In this document: one piece after another, positions 11,080 through 21,538 of the stretch
How positions within the stretch are numbered: the first letter of the stretch is position 1
How the letters are laid out: each line of letters starts with the position of its first letter
Source: Nothophaeocryptopus gaeumannii
Taxonomy: Eukaryota; Ascomycota; Dothideomycetes; Mycosphaerellales; Mycosphaerellaceae
DNA: 64,000 nt
Assembly (NCBI GenBank): GCA_031771865.1
Contig: JASISA010000023.1
Location: forward strand, 1,054,001-1,118,000
Direction of reading: 5' to 3'
Notes under the pieces: generated by a model
Databases searched by the model: none
The model's input: the letters and a program-made list of their open reading frames with translations, nothing else
Told to the model about the DNA's origin: nothing
Position numbers and translations under genes: made by a program

Positions 11080-11640
11080 ATGGCATCCGCCCGCCTACGC
11101 AAAGCTTTCAAATACCCCGCCGACGACGACAGTGAACCCGACGATCTTGATGAAGAACATCAAGAGAAGCTAATTGCTGAGCTTGAGAAGGAGGATACGC
11201 AGAAGAATGAGCTTTACCGGAAAGCGTTCCTGGCCATACCGCTCATCGGAGCGCTGGTCTTCCTCTACACTTTCGTCACAGCGTCCTCCGCCCGCCAACG
11301 CCTGATTGCGGTACTGGGTGTCAGCAGTCTGGCATGTACAGCCTATATCCTCCACTTCCAACCTATCGAGAAACCAGAACGGAAGGGGAAGATGCCAGTA
11401 TACAAGGTTGAAGCGGCGAGAGGACCCGTGGAGAAGTACTTAGTTTGGTTAAACGGAGGGTTGGCGGGGCTACTTCTGCTGGCTTCTGGGATAAGCTACA
11501 GCAAGGGAAGCGTTGAAGATACCTGGAGGGAGAGTTTGCCGATGGTCATATTCGGGTTGAGTATGTTCGCGAGAGAGCAGCTGGCGCCGTTGGATTTGGA
11601 AGAGCTGCAGCGGGCGAGGTATGAGTTGAAGGGGGCTTGA
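11080..11640 (+). CDS. Small multi-pass membrane protein, uncharacterised
   Basis: Single-exon ORF of 186 aa with ATG in good context (ACCAACATGG). Residues 1-45 are acidic and helical (DDDSEPDDLDEEHQEKLIAE). Hydrophobic segments at about 48-67 (AFLAIPLIGALVFLYTFVTA), 71-90 (LIAVLGVSSLACTAYILHF) and 121-141 (LVWLNGGLAGLLLLASGISY) are likely transmembrane helices; a weaker fourth lies near 152-164. The C-terminus (LDLEELQRARYELKG) is charged. No signal peptide, catalytic motif or known domain recognised. It looks like a conserved fungal protein of an internal membrane, but this is inference from composition only. Confidence 0.82.
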   Translation: MASARLRKAFKYPADDDSEPDDLDEEHQEKLIAELEKEDTQKNELYRKAFLAIPLIGALVFLYTFVTASSARQRLIAVLGVSSLACTAYILHFQPIEKPERKGKMPVYKVEAARGPVEKYLVWLNGGLAGLLLLASGISYSKGSVEDTWRESLPMVIFGLSMFAREQLAPLDLEELQRARYELKGA

Positions 11641-11916
11641 GTGGCACGGAGAGGATATGAGGATTTGAAAGAGCTATTGAAGGGGATAAATGCTACGCTG
11701 TGGCTTTCTCAAATACGATGCTCTCGGATTCGCGCGCGTGCGCCATGCTGCGCAAGTCGCGATCGGGTTGGACAAATAGCACGACGTCCTCGAAGCATGA
11801 CAAGCTGCATAGCCACGACCTGGACGAACGAAGAGCATCATCATACCAATGTGAGCTACAATTGCGCTTCATCCGCATCCTCAGGATCGTTTACATTCCT
11901 CGCTATCCCCCGGATA

Positions 11917-12875
11917 TCAACCTCCAACGTGTCCAGGCATCCTTCCAAGCTTCTCATACACCGCCTCGAACCGGCCCCTGACCTCCCCATCTAACGCCTT
12001 CAAAATTCTCATCTTTTTCTGGTACAACATCTGCGCATTCTCAAGATCCGCGTTTGCCCACAACCATCTTTCTCTCCTCTCGTCGTACCCCAGCTCCCCG
12101 CTCAACCGCTCCAATTCGCGATTTGTCAGGACCACGAGACCTCTCAGTTGATCTATTCGGTTGGCGCTGTTGAAGAAGGGCACTGATATGAGGCCGTTGA
12201 AGGGGACCTGGCAGGCCGGGTCGGCATGATAATTGAGTGATCTGGCGATTTCGAGGAGGGTGCAGAGGGGGTCGAATGGCTGAGGTTTGATGTGTGGGCA
12301 ACGACTGGAACATTGGAGGAGGTTGGTAAGATTGGTTAACGGGTTGTGATTGATACCCTCGATAATACTGCACGGGTGTAGGTTGTTGTGATGGTATGGG
12401 ATGCGGAGGCACATAAGTACTGCTCGACTGTTGATGATACCCTTGCTGGGCACGCCGGTGGATGTTGTGGAGGGAGCATGAGCTGTTGAGATGGATCCTG
12501 ATGATACTGCATTGGTGGCGGCTGGGACAACGGCGTCGGCTCTGGAGGCGGAGCCTGATTATCTGTGATCGCGGTGTTCATGCGTGGAATGCGTGGAAGT
12601 TGTCCTCGTCGATTTCGCTCCATTTGCTTTCGGGTCAGTCGAGCATCCGAGTGTTGCTGAGCCTGCGTATCACCGCCTCCACGATCGATCTCTTGCGGGA
12701 CACCTGGATGCAATGATTTGGTATCCGAGAATGAATTGGTGGAGGTGGAAGATGAAGCTGAATGTAGCGTTGGGAGGATGACTTTGCCTTGATTGAAATC
12801 ATCAATGGTCGGGCTCACTTTTCCAAATCGTGGTATCCTGCGATTCTGATGGCTAGCCTGCATGTCGTCCGCCAT
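11917..12875 (-). CDS. Uncharacterised protein with disordered N-terminus and helical C-terminus
   Basis: Two-exon minus-strand model: exon 1 12875-12421, intron 12420-12368 (GTACTT..GTGCAG, 53 nt), exon 2 12367-11917, giving 301 aa. The join keeps frame and links STVEH to IIEGINHNPLTNLTNLLQ. Residues 1-150 are low complexity: basic (LTRKQMERNRRGQLPRIPRM) then Pro/Gln-rich. The C-terminal half has a Cys-containing segment (CSSRCPHIKPQPFDPLCTLL) and long helices (RELERLSGELGYDERRERW; NAQMLYQKKMRILKALDGEV). No family recognised. A third reading frame across the junction is also Gln/Pro/Tyr-rich, so the exact splice is uncertain. An upstream exon was considered, but no splice restores frame. Confidence 0.6.
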
Positions 12876-14167
12876 TTGACTCGAGAGTGTGTGCAGGCCG
12901 CGAATGCAAGATGTCCTCTTCTTTTAAGAAGGCCATGTTTGCTTACCTTCTTCAAGATGTTCCGAGAGCACACTGGCGACATCTTGGGCCTGTGAACATT
13001 CGTTGAAGAGTAGACGTGCCTCTTTCACGTGCACTTGTTCAGACTCGAGTAGTAAGGGGCCACTACGTGCAGGCTTCCCAACATCAAGAGCCGTCAGAGC
13101 CCAAGGAACATGAGAAAAGTGTGACACCGGAGCAAGCGGTGTTCCTCGCCAAGAAGATCGAGAGTCTCTGGGGAGAATCAAATATCGCGCGTGTCGACAA
13201 AAGGGGGTGGCTGCCGGCTCTCTGACGATGTTTACGTTGCTTTGCTGATGGCGTTGGAGGTGAGGAATTCAATATGCTTGGCTCTTGCTGAGGAGGTCTG
13301 AGATGGAGAAGGTCCGCTCGTGAGAGGCAAAAGGAGGATCTCTTCAGACTGACAGTCTCTTCACGTTCAAAGTCGCACTCGAAGCGCCATTCGACCACTG
13401 GACATTTCGAGCGCATTTGCGGGTGAGTGATTCACTTTATCAGACATCGGACAGAACATACTGCTCTTGATTACCAAGGCACAAGTTATTCGCCCACCAA
13501 TACTGCTCAAGATCTACTGCTATTATAACACACGCCGATATCACCACGCGACGCAGCCATCATGACGACTCTTTCGGATGTTTCCCCATTCTGGAAGACC
13601 ACCTTCGAGACGAGTTTCTATCGAAGCATGGAATCTGTTACCCGTGGGTCCCTAATACGCAACCAACGCATTCGCCATCGATCACAGCGCCAAGCACGAA
13701 TTTCTCAAAAGCGGCCATTGGATGGACCTATCGGTACTGAACGCGTACGCCTTCGTTGTGCGCCGATGTCTGACAGCTTCGAACGTAGCTTCACCTAGAG
13801 CATAGAATCACATCTCATGCAATACTTCAATTGCCGTGACACCAGTATCAAAGCCATAGTGGTCAGCTTGCTTTGTCCAAGGGGAGAGAGAGTGTGTGAG
13901 CCGCACAAGGTGTGTTGCCAAGCCCGTATCCTCTAGAGCCATGATGTTCTCGTTCAAATCGCATTCAGAGCTTTCAAGCTTCCTGCGGACCCCGAGGCTT
14001 TCCGTGGGAGTTCTGGGTTTCACATGCAGATTGCGAGGCATATGAAAGCGTTATTTGCTTTGGCGAAGACGTTGGTATTGTCCCTGAGGGCAGCTGGAGA
14101 TCACGGAGGCATCATTCCATTTGAGTTGTATGAATACAATTGTCAGCGCAGAGTGGCACGCTGACGT
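12876..14167. other. Intergenic, 1.3 kb, with weak ORFs
   Basis: Two short candidates only. Minus strand near 13040-12946 reads EQVHVKEARLLFNECSQAQD and ends at a GTAAGC that could be a donor, but it cannot be spliced in frame to the gene at 12875. Plus strand 13562-13798 begins ATGACGACTC (MTTLSDVSPFWKTTFE), 78 codons, with no recognised domain. Neither is annotated as a gene. Confidence 0.35.
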
Positions 14168-15488
14168 CTATGTCTTCTTCTTGCCGAGGGTGTCGTAAGA
14201 CAGCATGCCAAAGGCAACGAAGATCAAAGCTCCGCCGACGTAAGTCGCGAGAGAAGGGCTCAAGTCCCAGACGAGCCAATCTGCCAGCGCAACGAAAAAG
14301 ACGCTCAACACGTTGGCCATAGATCCAAAGACTGGATCTGTCCAGATGACCAGCACGACGAGGAGGGTGATCGATACTGTCATCAAAGTCAGCTCAAAAT
14401 TTCTCCGAAATGTGTTCGTGAGACTCACTCGACCCAGACAAAACAGCAATAACAATCCACAACCACTCATAAGCAGTCGGGAACACAAACTCCTCAATGC
14501 CAATAACATGCAACACAATCAATCCAACCCAAAGCACCGCAAACGTGTAGAATCCAGTCAGAGCCGATGCTGCCAGCGTCAAGGGCAAACTGGACTCCTG
14601 TGATTCAGGCCTGCTCGAACAAGCCCATTTCTTGAAAAGCACCTCATACAATCCAAACGCCACTGCTCCAATGCATGCTATCGCATTTCCCAAAAGGCGC
14701 GACGCGCCGATTGAACTGCTTGTGTCGTGCTCTGCTGTCGTGTCTCCATATGCGATTGTAAAGGTTCCTCCGATGGAAAGCGCTACTGCGACGATGCTGA
14801 TCCAGCCTAGTTTCTCCTTCAATAAGGGAATACTGAAAGCCGCCGCGAAGAATGTGGAGCAATTGTAGATGGCTGTTAGGTCTGCTGGTGTCGTGAGGGA
14901 CAGAGCGGTGAACCAGGATACTCCACTGACGGTAAGCACGATAGTGACAATGCCCATGGAAGTCGCCAAGAAATCGAGAGGACCACCCTGCTGGCCTTGT
15001 TTCTTGAAGATCATCTTGGGACCAGAGGTTGCGTAGGCATCGATTGTGGCTATGGAGGAGCGGAGGTCGTTGTTGTAGTCTCGGACCCATTGCATGTAGG
15101 GAACTTTGCGATTTTGCCAGCGGAGGTAAGCGACGTGGAGGATCCATGGTAGGGCCAGAGCGCTATGCGTTATATAGAGGGTCGCTATAGGTTTCCTCCA
15201 GCCGAGGACGTCTTCGAAGTAGGTTGTCGCTTCGGTGTTGACTGTAAAGCCCAGTACGCATACGATCAAAGCGACTGCGATCCATATTACGGAGACTTTC
15301 TTCTTGTTGGGTGGCTCCTCGCCGCGATTTCTGTAATGGCTGGTGGGTGTTCTTTCTCCAGCCGGATCGAGCTCTGCGAGTTCTAGGTCATCTTCCTGAC
15401 TGGGTCTACCGGATTCCAAAAAGGGCTCGTGCTGGTCGTCTTCGTCGTCCAATTTCGTTGTCCGGCCATTTGGCATTAGTCGACTCAT
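14168..15488 (-). CDS. EamA/DMT-superfamily membrane transporter
   Basis: Drug/metabolite-transporter family protein of the fungal YML018C/THI74-like group, found in vacuolar or other internal membranes with uncertain substrates (family knowledge). Exon 1 15488-14429 and exon 2 14376-14168 flank a 52-nt intron (GTGAGT..GACAG with a CTGAC branch), giving 422 aa. The N-terminal 70 residues are acidic and disordered, with a cytosolic look (DDEDDQHEPFLES). About ten hydrophobic helices follow, in two repeats: among them VSVIWIAVALIVCVLGFTV, ATLYITHSALALPWILHVAY, and in the second half TLAASALTGFYTFAVLWVG and YVGGALIFVAFGMLSYDTLG. A TPADLTAIYNCSTFFAAAFS helix, typical of this family, lies mid-protein. 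It is divergent to STS1, sharing a 494-bp upstream region. Confidence 0.87.
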
Positions 15489-15982
15489 TGTCTGGGCTAT
15501 TGTTCAAGGCCCTTTCAATATCGCGGACAGGGGTCTTTGTGAGGCTGCAACTTTCGCTGTGCTACCGGTCCATGGGTCGCGCACCTTGCAGGCCTGCCGT
15601 CGCGAAGTCTGCGCCAAGGTGGATGTGATGTGAGACAAAAGAGAGTGTGATCAAATGGTTGTCAGCGGTGGTGTCGACTTCCAGGTGTCCTATCAGCCAG
15701 CGAAAGGAGAGGGTGTGGAAACGGATCACAGAGCACAGACCGCCACAAAGCGCCCTCCTCCGCTTCGACCTTGAAGCTTAACCAACACCTCATCATCAGA
15801 TCGGACAACCACGACACACTAGCCAGCCTACACTTTCTCCTTTGTACACAGCTTCACTCAGACTCGCCGACCTCCACCAAGGTGTACGACACTGGACTGG
15901 CGCATTCACGACGGAACCGGCTGCTTCCAGCACACGACGCAATCTTGGAGTCTACAGCGACACTGACACTAAGACCGCCGGC
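15489..15982. promoter_or_regulatory. Shared upstream region between transporter and STS1
   Basis: 494 bp separates two divergent start codons (15488 minus, 15983 plus). No TATA box seen. The STS1 reading frame is open back to 15842 but without gene-like content. Confidence 0.4.
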
Positions 15983-17011
15983 ATGAACACCATTCTTCCA
16001 CCCTCATCGTCCGCTCCGCACCTGCTCGGCAACAACCGTCTCTCTCCGTCAAGAGGTGAGCTCACCCAATACCACCACCGCCTCCTAGACGCACACCCGA
16101 GACAGGAGACTAACAGTGCGCTCTTTACAGACCCTTACAACGCCGCCGCCGCCCACAACATGAGCTCCAACCGGAAGCGTAAAGCTTCCGAGGAGCCTGA
16201 CAATGACCGCATGTCCACCTCTCCCACCTCTTCCCCCTCGATGTCCGGCCGACACCTCCCTCAACCGAGAAGCATCAAGCGAACACGGACAGGCAACGCT
16301 CAGGGCCGACCACTGGCGCTACCTCGGCTGCTAGAGACCCTCTCAGCAGACCAGATGCGGCAGCTTCTCCAAAACGTCTGCGACCAACATCCCGAATTAC
16401 AACAAGAGATTGTTACGAAGGCGCCGAGACCATCCGTCGAGTCCACACTTTCCGTGCTGAGCAAGTACGAAGATTCTTTCCGGCAATCGTTCCCGTTGGG
16501 CAACCGACCAACATCAGACTATGCATACAACCGAGTACGGCAACACCTGCTGCAGCTTATAGATGCTGTGAAGGAATACACGCCGCACTTCCTGCCACCA
16601 CATGAGACCCAGGATGGTCTCTCCCTGACCTACCTCGATTCCGTAACGAACATGATTCACCGGTTACCCGACTGGGACACATACCAGCACCAGCGGCATA
16701 AGAATGAGGCATATGACGAGGTGTCGAAGGCATGGGCGCTGGTCGTCCGGGAGGCAGCGAAGAGGGCTGGAGGCTTCCACCTTCAATTCGGAGGCTGGGA
16801 TCACAAGCTGGTAGACCACAATCAGAAGAGTGGTGGCAAGATGGAGGAAGCAGTGAACGAGTTGAAAGCAGCGCTGGGTTTCATGCAGGCACCCGCGGGC
16901 CCATCAACACCTAGCGGCGTCTCAGAAGAGCGAACTAGCGTGCGGCAACAGCTCTTCTCAGGCACATACGGACAGCAGCCGCAGCTGGGAGTCTCGCACG
17001 GCCAATGGTAG
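15983..17011 (+). CDS. STS1: Tethering factor for nuclear proteasome STS1 (Cut8 family)
   Basis: STS1/Cut8 anchors the 26S proteasome at the nuclear envelope and supports nuclear protein degradation. Exons 15983-16055 and 16131-17011 surround a 75-nt intron with textbook signals (GTGAGC, ACTAAC branch, TTTACAG), giving 317 aa. Start MNTILPPSSSAPHLLG fits the family. Next come a basic nuclear-localisation-like patch (NRKRKASEE) and RSIKRTRTG, a helical region (LLETLSADQMRQLLQNVCDQ), then the six-helix Cut8 domain with SYEDSF-like YEDSFRQSFPLG, YNRVRQHLLQLIDAVKEYTP and LSLTYLDSVTNMIHRLPDWD. Because the intron is 3n and has no stop, the unspliced frame is also open and would add 25 residues near the N-terminus. 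UFD2, another ubiquitin-system gene, lies 15 kb away. Confidence 0.92.
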   Translation: MNTILPPSSSAPHLLGNNRLSPSRGELTQYHHRLLDAHPRQETNSALFTDPYNAAAAHNMSSNRKRKASEEPDNDRMSTSPTSSPSMSGRHLPQPRSIKRTRTGNAQGRPLALPRLLETLSADQMRQLLQNVCDQHPELQQEIVTKAPRPSVESTLSVLSKYEDSFRQSFPLGNRPTSDYAYNRVRQHLLQLIDAVKEYTPHFLPPHETQDGLSLTYLDSVTNMIHRLPDWDTYQHQRHKNEAYDEVSKAWALVVREAAKRAGGFHLQFGGWDHKLVDHNQKSGGKMEEAVNELKAALGFMQAPAGPSTPSGVSEERTSVRQQLFSGTYGQQPQLGVSHGQW

Positions 17012-17632
17012 GGACATGGCATGGTGGAGTAGGCTTGAAGGTTGCGGCAGCGGAAGCGGAAGAAAGGAGGAGACATCGAACATCAGAAACACAAGACGAT
17101 TTGATATGTGCACTTCAGCGAATTCATGGGAACGGACGGACGGACATCAGGCGTTTGATAGCATAGACAGGCAAAGGGAGGGAGTCTTTGATTGCAAGAA
17201 TGGGTGGAATTGGAGTTTCGGCGGCAGACCGAAGAATACGGGAAGCCTGATTGATCGGACAAGAGAGCAAGCATACAACGCCACGTTGATGAGCGACTGG
17301 GTATTGAGCCTTAAGACTAGGGAGAGACCTAGGTAGACGAGACGTACAGATGAAGAAGCATTCTCTATGTGAAGACGGCACTGCTTTTCTCACCACTCGT
17401 TGATTGCAGCTGACATGAGCAGACATGAAGGGGAGTTCATGAAGAGACGAATTGGCGAGGACGTTGCAATTACAAGACATTGTTCTGCTATACAATTGAT
17501 CTGATCTAATGCCATAAGCTTCGTCATAAAATCGTAAGCTTCTTTGAACCAATACTTCCAAGAAACACCATGCTATGCCAATACAATACAAGACTGCAAC
17601 AAAGACTATACAACACTACTCTCCCCTTCCTC
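17012..17632. other. Convergent 3' region between STS1 and the PLC-like gene
   Basis: Tail-to-tail intergenic sequence. No gene supported. Confidence 0.4.
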
Positions 17633-19042
17633 TCACCATGCAATCATCACCCCGGCCATCACAGCCGCAGCCAAAGCCACCATACTCCCTCGCACGACTG
17701 GTGCGGCAGACTGTGCTAATCCACAGCATTGTTTGGTATATGTCACACCATTCGCAGCGGCCGCTACATGGAAGACGGAGCCTGCCTCGGGAGAGCCGCG
17801 GTTATAGTAATCGACGAGGAGGAAATTTGGTGGTCTTCCCCAATCCGCTGTGCAGTCATTATTCATCGCCCCCAACGCACCAAAAGTATCTTGTTGTCCA
17901 TTTGTGAGGTTCAATTCGGCGGTGTTGGGGATGAGGATTTCCTCGGAAGTAGTGATTCCAAGGGAAGAGAGGTCGATTGCTTGGTTGAGGTTGTGGTTCG
18001 CGAGGTACATATATTGATCCCGCGCGACGGTTTGATTAAGATTCGGTGGACGCTGTTGTGTGCAGGGGAAAGATTGATTCTGGGGGGAAAAGGGAGTTTC
18101 CCACATGTGAGTGAATTCGTCGAGGATGTAAGGGACGGTGGATTGGTCGGCGTTGTAGTCCATCATGAAAACCAGTCTCTGTCCCGTGACGATCATTTCT
18201 CCCAAAGTGGGCCATTGATCGCGGTACTGCGGGATGTAGGCTGGTTCGTAGACGTAAGGCAGGAGGCCGCCGTTGGTTATGGGGGCTACGTAGTCTGTTA
18301 CAGGGCGGAAGTCGGAATTTACGATGAGGATTGTGAGGACATCGTAGGGGTTGTTTTCGAGCCAGCCACGGACCGTTTCGAGTTCGGATTGCCAGGTCCC
18401 GGCGTTGAGGATATCACAGGAGGTGTGGCAGTTGTAGAGAGTCTTGTTGACCCAGTGGACTTCACCGGAGAGCATGCGGATACCATCGTTGAGTTGGTCG
18501 GTTATGGGAAGCTCTTGGTTGGAGGCGGCGTTGTTTTTAATAACGAAGGCGGCGTTGTGGGCGGTGACCATGGTGATATTACTGTACTTCCTGGAGCAGA
18601 ACTCTGGGAAGCCGTTGCATGGCACGGTATTTGTGGGCCGGGCTGCGCTCGAGGTCGAGCTCGCCGTGGCATTGGTCGCGTTGGATGTCGCTCCCACTAA
18701 TTGTGTGACCGACACGGACTTTGTCGAACGGGTGATCTGGGAGTTCGAGGAGGTGGAGGATGTCGCGTTTGATGACCCAGTCTCTGTTGCTGAGCTCGAT
18801 CCGACAGTTCGCTGGCCTGTCAACAGAGCATATGTGTAGTCTGAGCCTGTCAAAGCCGTCGAAATTTCTCCGGTGATCACGGAGAACGAGTTTGTGAAAG
18901 ACAGCTCGGAGTATGTGTTGATCGCTTGGCTGCTGCTTGAACTCGATGTGCTCGAACTCGTTGGTGATGGGCTCGATGTGGAATCCTGTGCTCTTCCGCC
19001 GACAGCTGCCAGGCACAGCAGCCAGAGTGCGCTGGGAAGCAT
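17633..19042 (-). CDS. Secreted GPI-anchored PLC-like phosphodiesterase
   Basis: TIM-barrel protein of the PI-PLC-like phosphodiesterase superfamily; fungal members are cell-surface proteins of unknown substrate. Single exon, 469 aa from ATG 19042 (the frame is open further upstream, but the signal peptide begins here). Residues 1-18 form a signal peptide (MLPSALWLLCLAAVGGRA). Residues 20-135 are Ser/Thr-rich and probably O-glycosylated. The barrel starts at about 140 (NTVPCNGFPEFCSRKYSNIT). Candidate catalytic histidines are His162 in VTAHNAAF and His196 in GEVHWVN, matching the paired histidines of PLC X-like domains. Later segments are ENNPYDVLTILIVNSDFRP and RLVFMMDYNADQ. Many N-glycosylation sequons. 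The C-terminus (SMVALAAAVMAGVMIAW) is a hydrophobic GPI-attachment tail. A long opposite-strand ORF here is a shadow. Confidence 0.88.
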   Translation of the reverse strand: MLPSALWLLCLAAVGGRAQDSTSSPSPTSSSTSSSSSSQAINTYSELSFTNSFSVITGEISTALTGSDYTYALLTGQRTVGSSSATETGSSNATSSTSSNSQITRSTKSVSVTQLVGATSNATNATASSTSSAARPTNTVPCNGFPEFCSRKYSNITMVTAHNAAFVIKNNAASNQELPITDQLNDGIRMLSGEVHWVNKTLYNCHTSCDILNAGTWQSELETVRGWLENNPYDVLTILIVNSDFRPVTDYVAPITNGGLLPYVYEPAYIPQYRDQWPTLGEMIVTGQRLVFMMDYNADQSTVPYILDEFTHMWETPFSPQNQSFPCTQQRPPNLNQTVARDQYMYLANHNLNQAIDLSSLGITTSEEILIPNTAELNLTNGQQDTFGALGAMNNDCTADWGRPPNFLLVDYYNRGSPEAGSVFHVAAAANGVTYTKQCCGLAQSAAPVVRGSMVALAAAVMAGVMIAW

Positions 19043-20031
19043 CTTGTCGGTATTGCTGTCCTGAGCGAGCAGCAGGCTACAGCGATGTGCTTTGGCAAAA
19101 AAAGAGAAATTCAGGACAAACACCTACTGTCGTCTCCAGAGATGAAGAACTCCCCTGAATGGTAGAGATGCTGTTGCGGTCTGAAGTTGGCTACAAGGCA
19201 ATGGAGCTATTCAGGATGCTCGCGGCTCTCAACGACTTCATCATCGCGCCCAGTAGAAACCGCGACGCGGCGCTACCAGAAAGCTTCCCATGCCCGTGCA
19301 CTCGCATGTGTGTGGGCTAAGGATGGCCCGAGGAGGTCTCGAAGAGCTCTCTGACGTCTGTGGAGGACTTTTGGCTCCCTGCCACGCAATCCCTGGGCTA
19401 TGTGGCGAGCCACTTCCAATGGAAACAATATCGAGAAATCTCTTTTTATCACTTGATTGAAGCTGGCGGAGAGCATGATGTCAGTTTTTGGTATATGTTG
19501 TTCGTTTGGCAGTCCACAGCCGCGATCTGATGTTGTTGAAGCATCGATCATCAACAAGACCTGGCACACCAAATTCAAATGATCGTCAAATAAGCCGAAT
19601 TGACGCGGCTCTGTTTAGGTTCAAGCTAACCCCGGTAGGCGCGTGAATGGGCACAGACTTCGAACGAGCATTGACGTCGACTTGCATGAAAAGGAGCTCT
19701 TTTTCGCGTGCGTACACAGCTCTGGCGCCGCGGAGTACACGAGCCGCGCCGCCAGCAAAGCTCAGCGCTGGCTCTGAACGGTGGCTATGATGTCGTTTTC
19801 GCTGTCTTGACTTTGTTGAGAGCGGTTGGCTAGCGGGAAAGGTAGGGAAAACGCGTTCTTTCTGTGAGCTCTGGAATCAGATCATAGACTATGTTGTGGA
19901 CCTGGAGACTCCCCGTGGGTGGGGTCGTTTGACCTACTCTCTATCTTTAGTCTCTTGTCACCAGAACACTGGGGATCGCGAGGATATTCGCACTTCAAAT
20001 CTAGGTAGCAAGGAAGAGCAGGAGAGTCAAG
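19043..20031. other. Divergent upstream region of the PLC-like and SUR7-family genes
   Basis: About 1 kb between divergent starts. Only short ORFs without motifs. Likely promoters of both genes. Confidence 0.4.
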
Positions 20032-21038
20032 ATGTTCGGCCGCAAAAAGAAGGATACCGCTGAGAAGAGGGAGGGCTCAGACCGGACTTTGACGAACGAG
20101 GACGTTCCCAAGGCCCAGGTCAAGCGAGCTACACGGACACGATTCTGCTGGGCAATCTTCTCGTCCTTCCTACTCCTGATCTCCGTAGTCTTCTTGATAC
20201 TGGTCGAAGTTGGCAACACGAAAGTCGGGCATGTCCTGAACAAGATCTGGTTCATCAAGATTGATGTCTCCGAGATCATTCCAGTTTCGGTCCCGGATGC
20301 GGTCCTCATCAACAGCATTGCGCAGTCACTCGGTCTGCACGACTTTTACACTGTTGGTCTCTGGAACTTCTGCGAGGGCTACAATGGCGAAGGCACGACG
20401 GAGTGCTCAACTCCTCAGACGCTGTACTGGTTCAATCCGGTCGAGATCATCCAGAGCCAACTGCTCGCTGGCGCAACAAGTTAGTAAAACCCAGTTCTTC
20501 CTCAGAATGCCTATGCTAACATGTAGTAGTCGCATTGCCAGCGGAGATCAATAACATCCTCGACCTGATCAAAGCTGTTTCCCACTGGATGTTCGGCCTG
20601 TTCTTGACTGGTGCTTGTCTGGACTTTGTGGTTATCTTCTTGCTGCCTCTGTCAGTGTTCACTCGCTGGCTTAGCTTGCCGCTGTCAATCATCACCTTCC
20701 TCGCTGCCCTGGTCACCACAGTAGCCACGGTCATCGCAACGGTGATGTTCATCATTATGAAGAACGCCATCACGTCAGCCACGCAGCTCAACATCAAGGC
20801 GTCCATTGGAGTGGAGATGTTTGTCTTCATGTGGATAGCAGCAGGGGCCTCCATCATTGCCTTTATCATCCAGCTTGGCATGTGCTGCTGCTGTGCCTCG
20901 AGAAGGGATGTGAGGACTGGAAGAAGAAAGGGCAGCAAGAAGGCATGGAGGGATTCGGAGAATCAAGGAATCAGCGAGAAGCCCGCAAAGAAGAGGAGGG
21001 GCTTGCCAGTGTTTGGCAAAACCAAGCGTCAGGAGTAA
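20032..21038 (+). CDS. SUR7/PalI-family plasma membrane protein
   Basis: Four-helix membrane protein of the SUR7/PalI family, found in eisosomes or at cell-cortex sites in fungi. Exons 20032-20479 and 20527-21038 with a 47-nt intron (GTTAGT, GCTAAC branch) give 319 aa. Basic N-terminus (MFGRKKKDTAEKREG), first helix at about 38-60 (CWAIFSSFLLLISVVFLILV), then the large outer loop with the family cysteine motif (GLWNFCEGYNGEGTTECSTP), and three further helices (HWMFGLFLTGACLDFVVIFL; ITFLAALVTTVATVIATVMF; MFVFMWIAAGASIIAFIIQL) followed by CCCCASRRD. The cytosolic tail is strongly basic. The acceptor reads TAGTAG, so two sites three bases apart are possible (one residue difference, 319 or 318 aa). 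Confidence 0.9.
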
Positions 21039-21538
21039 TACCGGATCAGCCGGAGGTGTAGGAGGTCGGGAGTGTCGTTTTCCTTGCATTGAATCATCTC
21101 TCAGTCAGCATAGCGATTTGGTCTGGAGCAGCTCACAGATTACGAATTACGGCATGTATAAAAGACAGGACAAGACGCAGAGAGCAGCAGCATTCGCACC
21201 GCATCTTGTGCATTCGTTCCGTGCTCCTCGCCGACGCACGCCTGACTCTTTGCATTCACCGTTGTACCTGGCGTGAGTATATGCAGCGCATCGCGAGATC
21301 ACTTGCATACTTGCCAACTCTCACGAGAGAATAGCCGGAAGAGGAAGCATACGTAGAAAGCATAAGCCGGTCATCAATTGACTTCGAAGTATATCGTATA
21401 TGGCGTGCACCAACCACCGTGCAATATCTGAATATGGACAACCAGACTTTAGACTTGGGCATGTGATCGCGCGGGGCAGTCGCGTGTCGCTTCCGTTCCA
21501 CTACGTTCTTCAACCATCATCCACGCAAACCGCAATAC
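21039..21538. other. Intergenic, upstream of the PNKP gene
   Basis: No gene supported. A TATAAAAG-like string near 21156 is about 380 bp upstream of the next start, too far to call. Confidence 0.4.

Noticed and set aside
12924..13181. Minus-strand segment as an upstream exon of the gene at 12875
   Set aside because: The GTAAGC donor leaves phase 1, and no acceptor before or within the first codons of the gene restores the frame.
17729..18700. 323-codon plus-strand ORF opposite the PLC-like gene
   Set aside because: Exact antisense of a well-supported secreted protein; Val/Asp/Glu-rich mirror composition and no motif.
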